Assembly: GCA_023387635.1 (NCBI GenBank)
Contig: JAEWHU010000327.1
Location: 1 to 19,907, forward strand
Direction of reading: 5' to 3'
Length of the DNA stretch: 19,907 nucleotides
From: Bacillota bacterium
GTDB lineage: Bacteria > Bacillota > Clostridia > Lachnospirales > Lachnospiraceae
Shown here: positions 7,576 to 13,066 of the stretch, piece by piece
How positions within the stretch are numbered: the stretch's first letter is position 1
Layout of the letters: every line of letters begins with the position of its first letter
Program-made: the position numbers and the translations under genes
Notes under the pieces: model-generated
The model's input: the letters and a program-made list of their open reading frames with translations, nothing else
The model's database searches: none
What the model was told of the DNA's origin: nothing

Positions 7576-7974
7576 ATGGAAAAGAGAGATAAGAATTTAA
7601 AAAATACTACATTAAATCAAATAAGGAAGGGGGTAAAGGTGGATTTTGAAGTAATGAACCAATGTCTTGTTGTTCGGTTATATGAAGAGCTTGATCATCA
7701 CAATTCCATACCATTAAGAGAAGAATCAGATAAAATAATATCGGGTAAATATATTAAAGATATCATATTCGATTTTACTGGTTCAGATTTTATGGATAGC
7801 TCTGGAATTGGTGTTATCATGGGAAGATATAAAAAAGTAATATTTGCTGGGGGAAAGGTTGCTGTAACAGGTGTAAACCAAAGTATAGATAGAATTTTCA
7901 GGTTATCTGGATTATATAAAATCGTTCATAAATTCGATTCCGTTGAGGATGCTGTAAAAAAATTTTATCAATAA
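7576..7974 (+). CDS. spoIIAA: Anti-sigma-F factor antagonist SpoIIAA (STAS domain), 132 aa
   Basis: In the sporulation partner switch, unphosphorylated SpoIIAA binds SpoIIAB and releases SigmaF in the forespore; SpoIIAB inactivates it by phosphorylation. The STAS fold is clear: ELDHHNSIPLRE, then DFMDSSGIGVIMGRYK, where Ser76 corresponds to phosphorylated Ser58 of B. subtilis, then RIFRLSGLYKIV. The start is uncertain. ATG at 7576 has GGAG 6 bases upstream (7566-7569). An in-frame GTG at 7639 (codon 22) is preceded by the stronger AAGGAAGGGGG (7623-7633) at 5 bases. The GTG start gives 111 aa, closer to the family's usual length (about 105-117) and to where conserved sequence begins. First gene of spoIIAA-spoIIAB-sigF; spoIIAB begins 51 bases downstream. 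Confidence 0.95.
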   Translation: MEKRDKNLKNTTLNQIRKGVKVDFEVMNQCLVVRLYEELDHHNSIPLREESDKIISGKYIKDIIFDFTGSDFMDSSGIGVIMGRYKKVIFAGGKVAVTGVNQSIDRIFRLSGLYKIVHKFDSVEDAVKKFYQ

Positions 7975-8025
7975 CGATTAAAGGGGCCTAGTAAACTAGG
8001 AGATCGTTTTAGCAGGAGGATAAGT

Positions 8026-8448
8026 ATGGATTATACAAACGAAATGATGTTAGTAATAGAAAGCAAGTCAAGGAATGAAAGTTTTGCTAGGATGGTTGTT
8101 GCAGGATTTGTAGCTCAATTAGACCCTACCATTGAAGAAATTGCAGATGTAAAGACAGCAGTTTCAGAAGCAGTTACAAATTCAGTTATACATGCTTATA
8201 ATGGTGGTGATGGTAAGATTACTATTACCTGTAAGTTATGTAGCCGTGCGATATATATTGAAATATCAGATAATGGTGTAGGTATTGAGAATATAGAAAA
8301 AGCAATGGAACCTTTATATACAACAAGACCAGATCTTGAAAGATCAGGTATGGGTTTTGCGTTTATGGAAGCCTTTATGGATGAGATAGAAGTAGAATCT
8401 GTTGTTGGTAAAGGCACTACGATTAAAATGAAAAAGCAAATTCATTAA
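8026..8448 (+). CDS. spoIIAB: Anti-sigma-F factor / serine kinase SpoIIAB, 140 aa
   Basis: SpoIIAB holds SigmaF inactive with ATP bound and phosphorylates SpoIIAA. It is a GHKL-fold ATPase: the N box is EAVTNSVIHAY, the G1 box DNGVGI, and the G2 box ERSGMGFAFM. The stretch NESFARMVVAGFVAQLDPT is nearly the same as in B. subtilis SpoIIAB; Arg22 corresponds to Arg20, the residue that contacts both SigmaF and SpoIIAA there. Length 140 against 146 in B. subtilis. GCAGGAGG (8011-8018) precedes the ATG by 7 bases. It sits between spoIIAA and sigF, as in all known spoIIA operons. No anomaly seen. Confidence 0.97.
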   Translation: MDYTNEMMLVIESKSRNESFARMVVAGFVAQLDPTIEEIADVKTAVSEAVTNSVIHAYNGGDGKITITCKLCSRAIYIEISDNGVGIENIEKAMEPLYTTRPDLERSGMGFAFMEAFMDEIEVESVVGKGTTIKMKKQIH

Positions 8449-8513
8449 TAAGAGTATGAAGTATATAGCCACAGAAAACGTAATAAGTAATTCCTATAGA
8501 AGGGAGTGAAGCA

Positions 8514-9227
8514 GTGGATACGTTAGAATTAATCCGTAGATCCCAGGCTGGTGATAAGGAAGCTAGGGATAAAGTTATTACTGATAACATTGGATTAGTG
8601 TGGAGTATTGTTAGAAGGTTTATGTCAAGAGGACATGAGCCAGAAGATTTATTCCAAATCGGAAGCATAGGATTAATTAAAGCAATTGATAAATTTGATT
8701 TAACCTATGACGTAAAGTTCTCTACTTATGCTGTACCGATGATAATGGGGGAGATTAAACGGTTTTTAAGAGATGACGGATCCATTAAGGTAAGTAGATC
8801 TCTGAAAGAAACAGCAGGTAAAATTAGAGTGACAAAAGAAAAACTATGTAATATGTTTGGTAGAGAACCAACACTTGAAGAAATCAGTAAAGAATTAGAT
8901 CTAGCTAAGGAAGAAGTAGTGATGGCACTAGAATCAGGTGCTGAGGTGGAGTCTTTATATAAAACTATTTATCAAGGTGATGGTAATGCAATATATTTAA
9001 TTGATAAATTAGAACAAGCTAATGATGAAAGTGAAAATATGGTTGATAGGCTTGCCTTAAGAGAGACCTTGGCTTCCCTTGATGAAAAAGATAGAGAAAT
9101 AATTAAGCTTAGATATTTTATGAATAAAACTCAAACGGATATAGCAAAGGAACTTGGTATTTCACAAGTTCAAGTATCACGTTTAGAAAAGAAAATATTA
9201 TTAAAAATGCGTGAAAGAATGATCTAG
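8514..9227 (+). CDS. sigF: RNA polymerase sigma factor SigmaF, 237 aa
   Basis: The first forespore-specific sigma factor; it directs transcription in the small compartment after septation. Sigma-70 family features are in order: region 2 with NIGLVWSIVRRFMSRGHEPEDLF, the core-binding motif DLFQIGSIGLIKAIDKFDLT and FSTYAVPMIMGEIKRFLRDD (region 2.3-2.4); region 3 with GREPTLEEISKELDL; region 4 with LDEKDREIIKLRY and the helix-turn-helix DIAKELGISQVQVSRLEKK. The match to B. subtilis SigmaF is strong, while the N-terminus is about 18 residues shorter. The start is GTG at 8514 with AGGGAG (8501-8506) 7 bases upstream. It lies 65 bases after spoIIAB. A hairpin run follows, so the spoIIA operon probably ends here. 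Confidence 0.97.
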   Translation: MDTLELIRRSQAGDKEARDKVITDNIGLVWSIVRRFMSRGHEPEDLFQIGSIGLIKAIDKFDLTYDVKFSTYAVPMIMGEIKRFLRDDGSIKVSRSLKETAGKIRVTKEKLCNMFGREPTLEEISKELDLAKEEVVMALESGAEVESLYKTIYQGDGNAIYLIDKLEQANDESENMVDRLALRETLASLDEKDREIIKLRYFMNKTQTDIAKELGISQVQVSRLEKKILLKMRERMI

Positions 9228-9289
9228 TAATTCCCAGTATTAAAAAAATATAAGAGAAGATAATAATAACCATGATAAGTAATATATGT

Positions 9290-9381
9290 AAAGCATCCAT
9301 TTAGATAATGGATGCTTTATTTTATACCTTTGTAAAAGGTATAAAATTAGAACTTGTAGCTAAGGTCAACTTGCTGACCTT
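9290..9381 (+). terminator. Three tandem hairpins between sigF and the spoVA genes
   Basis: Hairpin 1 is AAAGCATCCAT (9290-9300) / ATGGATGCTTT (9308-9318) followed by ATTTT, a good intrinsic terminator for spoIIA. Hairpin 2 is TTTTATACCTTT (9320-9331) / AAAGGTATAAAA (9335-9346), 12 perfect pairs with a 3-base loop; its 5' arm is the T tail of hairpin 1. Hairpin 3 is AAGGTCA (9362-9368) / TGACCTT (9375-9381). Only the first has clear terminator character. The spoVA promoter should lie after them (9382-9431); I could not place a convincing SigmaG-type promoter there. Confidence 0.7.
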
Positions 9382-9431
9382 GCAGAATGCAATATCTACA
9401 TTGATTATAGTATGAAAGTGAAGGTTACTCT

Positions 9432-9581
9432 ATGGGAATACGTAGACGGGTTATATTAACAATTCTTTTACTACTGCTTGTTTTTGTAACAGTATTAGTA
9501 GTGTATTTAGTAGGAACAGAAAAGGTCCATGAGTATAGAGGAACCTTTGTATATGATATCTGTAAGGAGGTGCAATTATAG
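9432..9581 (+). CDS. Small membrane peptide ahead of spoVAA, 49 aa
   Basis: ATG at 9432 is preceded by AAGG (9421-9424) at 7 bases; TAG is at 9579-9581. The peptide has a basic start (MGIRRR), one long hydrophobic span (VILTILLLLLVFVTVLVVYL, about residues 7-26), and a short polar tail. It stops one base before the spoVAA ATG, and the strong spoVAA ribosome site AAGGAGG (9564-9570) lies inside its last codons. This arrangement implies translational coupling and co-expression with the spoVA operon. No family is recognised. It could be a real small forespore membrane protein or a leader peptide controlling spoVAA. Confidence 0.55.
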   Translation: MGIRRRVILTILLLLLVFVTVLVVYLVGTEKVHEYRGTFVYDICKEVQL

Positions 9582-9582
9582 T

Positions 9583-10212
9583 ATGAATAAAACTTGTCTT
9601 TATATAAAAGTAAATAAAAGCAATCTTTTAAATAGTAAAACCGTACATTTAGAAGACGTGGCTAAGTTATATAGTAGCGATAAGAATTTAGTAACTAAAT
9701 TAAACAAAGCCACTATATATCATATAAAAGAAGACAAAAAAAAGTTGTATAGTTTCTCAGTATTTAAATTATTTGAGGAGATAGATAAGAAATTTCCAAA
9801 CTTAGATATTCAAAATATTGGTGATACGGATTTTATAGTTCAATATGAACCGCCTAAGAAAAAAAACATATTAGTTGATTATGGAAAAGTGGCATTTGTC
9901 TCATTAATCGTATTTTTTGGAGCAGCGTTTACTATAATGACTTTTAATGAAGATGTAAGTATAAAAGAGCTGTTTGGGTTAGTCTATGAATTAGTAATGC
10001 AGGGAGAAAAAGGTGGAGGAACTATTTTAGAAATATCATATGCTGTAGGCTTACCAATTGGTATTATTGTATTCTTTGACCATTTTTCAAAGATTAAGAT
10101 GGGTATAGACCCAACACCAATGCAAGTTCAAGTAAGACTATATGAAGAAAATTTAGAAAAAGCTGTTGTTGAGAATGCAAATAGAAAGGGTGAGCTTATT
10201 GATTCTAAGTAA
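9583..10212 (+). CDS. spoVAA: Stage V sporulation protein AA (SpoVAA), 209 aa
   Basis: Component of the SpoVA machinery in the inner forespore membrane that handles dipicolinic acid (DPA). The N-terminal half (about 1-100) is soluble and mixed alpha/beta. The C-terminal half has two hydrophobic spans (VAFVSLIVFFGAAFTIMTF and ISYAVGLPIGIIVFFDHF), separated by the family-like stretch NEDVSIKELFGLVYELVMQG. The 209-aa length matches B. subtilis SpoVAA (206). The frame stays open upstream to 9529, but I chose ATG 9583 because AAGGAGGTG (9564-9572) lies 10 bases before it and conserved sequence begins there. Its end overlaps the proposed spoVAB start by 14 bases. Confidence 0.88.
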   Translation: MNKTCLYIKVNKSNLLNSKTVHLEDVAKLYSSDKNLVTKLNKATIYHIKEDKKKLYSFSVFKLFEEIDKKFPNLDIQNIGDTDFIVQYEPPKKKNILVDYGKVAFVSLIVFFGAAFTIMTFNEDVSIKELFGLVYELVMQGEKGGGTILEISYAVGLPIGIIVFFDHFSKIKMGIDPTPMQVQVRLYEENLEKAVVENANRKGELIDSK

Positions 10213-10618
10213 ATATCTAATGTTAGCATTTATCGGTGTCGTAGCTGGTTTTGTAATATCAGCAGGTTTATTTGCTTTCATGACTATGATAGGTGTTCTG
10301 ACTAGATTGGCAATTAGGACCAATACTTCAGATCATATTTTATTATATGAAGATTTAGTTATTGTTGGCGCAACATTAGGAAATATAATGTTTTTATTTG
10401 AATTTAAATTATATATTGGTGTAATAGGGTTACTATTATTTGGTTTTTTCTCAGGATGCTATGTAGGGTGTCTAGCAGCAGCATTAGAAGAAGTTCTTCA
10501 AGTATTCCCAATACTATCACGACGAATTAAGCTTAAAATCGGCATGCCATTTATTATACTTGCACTAGCAATAGGTAAAGGAATAGGTACCTTTTATCAA
10601 ATGTTTATAAAAGGATAG
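10199..10618 (+). CDS. spoVAB: Stage V sporulation protein AB (SpoVAB), 139 aa
   Basis: Small integral membrane protein of the SpoVA DPA-transport machinery. There are four or so hydrophobic segments: LMLAFIGVVAGFVISAGLFA, LVIVGATLGNIMFLF, LYIGVIGLLLFGFFSGCYVG and MPFIILALAIGKGIGTFY. Length is close to B. subtilis SpoVAB (141). I place the start at TTG 10199, with AAAGGGTGA (10185-10193) 5 bases upstream, because this gives the short N-terminus typical of the family. ATG at 10175 in the same frame would add eight residues deeper inside spoVAA. The gene overlaps spoVAA, which implies coupled translation. Confidence 0.85.
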   Translation: MILSKYLMLAFIGVVAGFVISAGLFAFMTMIGVLTRLAIRTNTSDHILLYEDLVIVGATLGNIMFLFEFKLYIGVIGLLLFGFFSGCYVGCLAAALEEVLQVFPILSRRIKLKIGMPFIILALAIGKGIGTFYQMFIKG

Positions 10619-10632
10619 ATAAAGAAAAGACA

Positions 10633-10692
10633 AAGTGAAAGATTTTCTAATCTTTTACTTGGCAAGTTTGTGATGGCGCTGGATCCACAAAC
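10633..10692 (+). other. Two hairpins between spoVAB and spoVAC
   Basis: AAGTGAAAGATT (10633-10644) pairs with AATCTTTTACTT (10649-10660), 12 pairs including one G-U. GTTTGTG (10666-10672) pairs with CACAAAC (10686-10692). No T run follows either, so they are not obvious terminators. They fill the only sizeable gap (113 bases) between the spoVAA-AB pair and the spoVAC-AD-AE group. Confidence 0.45.
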
Positions 10693-10731
10693 ACAAGATA
10701 TACAAAAAGCAGCGCAGAAATGAGGAGATAT

Positions 10732-11238
10732 ATGCAGGGTGACAAAAACAAGGTGACCGCTTCTGATGTTTTAAAAGAAAAGAATCAGAATACCAAGGAA
10801 GAAAAGTATAATCAGTATGTAAAAGATATGACGCCAAAACATAGTTGGTTTCAGAATATGTGCAAAGCATTTATAGTAGGAGGAATAATATGTACCATTG
10901 GCCAAGGTTTTATTAACTTATATAAATCATTTGGTGCAGATACAGAACTTGCTGCAGCATACACTACATTATCATTAGTACTATTATCAGTTTTATTAAC
11001 AGGATTTAATATCTATCCTAAAATAGCTAAATTCGGTGGAGCAGGAACAGTAGTTCCTATTACAGGATTTGCAAATTCAGTGGCGGCACCCGCTGTTGAG
11101 TATAAGAAAGAAGGACAAGTTTTTGGGATTGGATGCAAAATATTTACAATTGCTGGTCCTGTAATTTTATATGGAATATTATCCTCTTGGATTCTTGGAA
11201 TTATATATTATGTTTTTCAAAAAATAGGAGGTGCTTAA
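10732..11238 (+). CDS. spoVAC: Stage V sporulation protein AC (SpoVAC), 168 aa
   Basis: Membrane channel component for DPA uptake and release; B. subtilis SpoVAC behaves as a mechanosensitive channel. A polar N-terminus of about 45 residues (KEEKYNQYVKDMTPKHSW) is followed by spans FIVGGIICTIGQGFINLY, TTLSLVLLSVLLTGFNIYPK and IAGPVILYGILSSWILGIIY. The hallmark GGAGTVVPITGFANSVAAPA lies between them, followed by EYKKEGQVFGIGCKIF. ATG 10732 is preferred over ATG 10720 because GAGGAG (10722-10727) precedes it. The spacing of 4 is short, but nothing resembling a ribosome site precedes 10720. spoVAD starts one base after its stop. Confidence 0.95.
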   Translation: MQGDKNKVTASDVLKEKNQNTKEEKYNQYVKDMTPKHSWFQNMCKAFIVGGIICTIGQGFINLYKSFGADTELAAAYTTLSLVLLSVLLTGFNIYPKIAKFGGAGTVVPITGFANSVAAPAVEYKKEGQVFGIGCKIFTIAGPVILYGILSSWILGIIYYVFQKIGGA

Positions 11239-11239
11239 A

Positions 11240-12301
11240 ATGGATCAAAATAAAATGAAATCAAAAAAAATACTAGGAAAGCAAAGTATATTATTTGATA
11301 ATCCTCCAATTATACTTTCTGCTGCAGCCATAGCTGGAAAAAAGGAGGGTGAAGGTCCACTTGGTAGCTTTTTTGATCAGATAGAAGAAGATCCTATGTT
11401 TGGTGGAAAGACTTGGGAAGAAGCGGAAAGTCTTATGATGGGTAGAGCTGCTGAGTTAGCAATTAAGAAAGCAAATCTTAAGAAAGAAGACATTAGATTT
11501 TTAATCGGTGGTGATTTATTAGGACAATTAATAGCTACCTCATTCGGAATCATGGAGTTAGAGATACCTATGTTTGGAGTGTATGGTGCCTGCTCAACCA
11601 TGGGAGAATCCATGGCTTTAGGAGCTATTTTGGTAGATGGTGGGTATGCTGAAAAAACATTGGCTTTAACATCAAGCCATTTTGCAGGTGCAGAAAAGCA
11701 ATTCAGGTTTCCACTTGGTTATGGTAATCAAAGGCCTTTAGCGGCTTCTTGGACAGTTACAGGTAGTGGTGCAGTTGTGATTGGAGCTAATAAAAACCAA
11801 CTAGACAAGGGTAAAGAGGAAGATAAGGCAATATATGTAAAAGGTATTACTGTAGGTAAGATAGTAGACTATGGAATCAAAGATTCTATGAATATGGGAG
11901 CTTGTATGGCACCAGCAGCCTATAGTACTATATCACAGAATCTAAAAGATCTAGGAGTAGATGCAAATTATTATGATAAAATCATAACTGGTGATCTAGG
12001 ATATGTAGGGAAAGAAATTTTAATAGATTTATTAAAACAAGATGGATATGATATTAATAGTAATCATATGGACTGTGGAATTGCTATATATGATAGTGAG
12101 ACTCAAGATACCCATGCAGGTGGTAGTGGTTGTGGATGTAGCGCAATAACTCTAACTGGCTTTATCTTAGATAAAATGAGAAGGAAGGAATGGAAACGTG
12201 TTCTATTTGTTCCAACAGGAGCTCTTTTATCTACAGTTAGTTATAATGAAGGAAATACAGTACCTGGAATCGCCCATGGAGTTATGTTAGAAGTGAATTA
12301 A
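11240..12301 (+). CDS. spoVAD: Stage V sporulation protein AD (SpoVAD), DPA-binding thiolase-fold protein, 353 aa
   Basis: SpoVAD is the soluble, membrane-associated subunit that binds DPA for uptake into the forespore. It has a thiolase/ketoacyl-synthase-like fold. Visible features are GKQSILFDNPPIILSAAAIA near the N-terminus, the FGVYGACSTMGESMALGA segment holding the thiolase-type cysteine, the TSSHFAGAEKQFRFPLGYGN segment, and a glycine/cysteine-rich HAGGSGCGCSAITLTGF near the C-terminus, which is the family signature. Length 353 against 338 in B. subtilis. TAGGAGGTG (11226-11233) lies 6 bases before ATG 11240. The ribosome site is inside the end of spoVAC and the gap to the spoVAC stop is one base, so translation is coupled. 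Confidence 0.97.
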   Translation: MDQNKMKSKKILGKQSILFDNPPIILSAAAIAGKKEGEGPLGSFFDQIEEDPMFGGKTWEEAESLMMGRAAELAIKKANLKKEDIRFLIGGDLLGQLIATSFGIMELEIPMFGVYGACSTMGESMALGAILVDGGYAEKTLALTSSHFAGAEKQFRFPLGYGNQRPLAASWTVTGSGAVVIGANKNQLDKGKEEDKAIYVKGITVGKIVDYGIKDSMNMGACMAPAAYSTISQNLKDLGVDANYYDKIITGDLGYVGKEILIDLLKQDGYDINSNHMDCGIAIYDSETQDTHAGGSGCGCSAITLTGFILDKMRRKEWKRVLFVPTGALLSTVSYNEGNTVPGIAHGVMLEVN

Positions 12302-12369
12302 TAAAGACATTGAGATTTAAATCAGCTAATGAATACTAGCTTTCAATAGACGAATTTATAGGGCAAACT

Positions 12370-12822
12370 ATGAAAGAAAAATCAAGAAGGAAAGGAACCC
12401 AATTAGACTTCTTTCATATTATTTACTTGGGAGGTATTACTATAAGTAATATCTTGGTGAATAGAATGGATTACATTAAAGCATTTTTAGTAGGTGGTGT
12501 AATATGTGCTTTAGTACAGTTATTAATGGACAATACGAAATTAATGCCAGGTAGAATTATGGTAATACTAGTATGTTTAGGAGCAGGCCTTGGTGCAATA
12601 GGTTTATATGAACCATTTGCCAAATGGGCTGGCGCAGGAGCAAGTGTACCTTTATCGGGGTTTGGTAATATATTGTATAAGGGAGTAAAAAAAGCAATTG
12701 ATGAAGATGGATTTATTGGACTATTTAAAGGTGGATTCACAGCATCTGCGGTGGGAATCTCAGCAGCTCTAATTTTTAGTTATATAGCATCCTTAATTTT
12801 TAATCCTAAGTTAAAGGATTAA
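12370..12822 (+). CDS. spoVAE: Stage V sporulation protein AE (SpoVAE), 150 aa
   Basis: Last gene of the spoVA operon; a small membrane protein that pairs with SpoVAC in DPA movement. From residue 33 on it matches the family: MDYIKAFLVGGVICALVQLL, then a span LVCLGAGLGAIGLYEPFAKW, the hallmark WAGAGASVPLSGFGNILYKG, then FIGLFKGGFTASAVGISAAL, resembling the repeat-like motif in SpoVAC. The 32 residues before M33 are not typical. They include a basic stretch (MKEKSRRKGTQ) and lack similarity I can see. ATG 12370 has AGGG (12360-12363) at 6 bases, while M33 (12466) has no clear ribosome site. The longer start is therefore kept, with some doubt. Confidence 0.88.
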   Translation: MKEKSRRKGTQLDFFHIIYLGGITISNILVNRMDYIKAFLVGGVICALVQLLMDNTKLMPGRIMVILVCLGAGLGAIGLYEPFAKWAGAGASVPLSGFGNILYKGVKKAIDEDGFIGLFKGGFTASAVGISAALIFSYIASLIFNPKLKD

Positions 12823-12957
12823 GTTCAAGTATTGTCATTATTTCAAGTAGCAACTATACCTTATAAATATTTTGTTTATTAGCTATGGGAAATTGTTAAA
12901 GATAATATTTTTATTGATTACCAAGGAAGGGTATAGAAACTGCTTTTAATATAGATG

Positions 12958-13019
12958 ATACGTTAGTAATCCGATTGGTTGCTAACGTATAAAAAAGGAA
13001 GCCACTGGCTTCCTTTTTT
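12958..13019. terminator. Hairpin plus bidirectional terminator between spoVAE and the PBP gene
   Basis: ATACGTTAGTAATC (12958-12971) pairs with GGTTGCTAACGTAT (12977-12990) around a 5-base loop. Directly after it, AAAAAAGGAAGCC (12991-13003) pairs with GGCTTCCTTTTTT (13007-13019) around ACT. The second hairpin has A6 on one side and T6 on the other, so it can stop the spoVA transcript on the plus strand and the convergent PBP transcript on the minus strand. Confidence 0.88.
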
Positions 13020-13066
13020 ATATGGTTCTATATTATGAGTTTAATATTAAATATTGTAAGGTCAAT

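Noticed and set aside
8423..8668. Minus-strand open frames across spoIIAB/sigF (8196-8417 and 8423-8668) and similar ones inside valS, spoVAD and rarA
   Set aside because: They lie opposite strongly conserved genes, lack ribosome sites, and give compositions typical of antisense frames.
9382..9431. SigmaG or SigmaF promoter for the spoVA operon
   Set aside because: GAATG at 9385-9389 and CATTGATTA near 9399-9407 hint at such elements, but the spacing is wrong, so no promoter was called.
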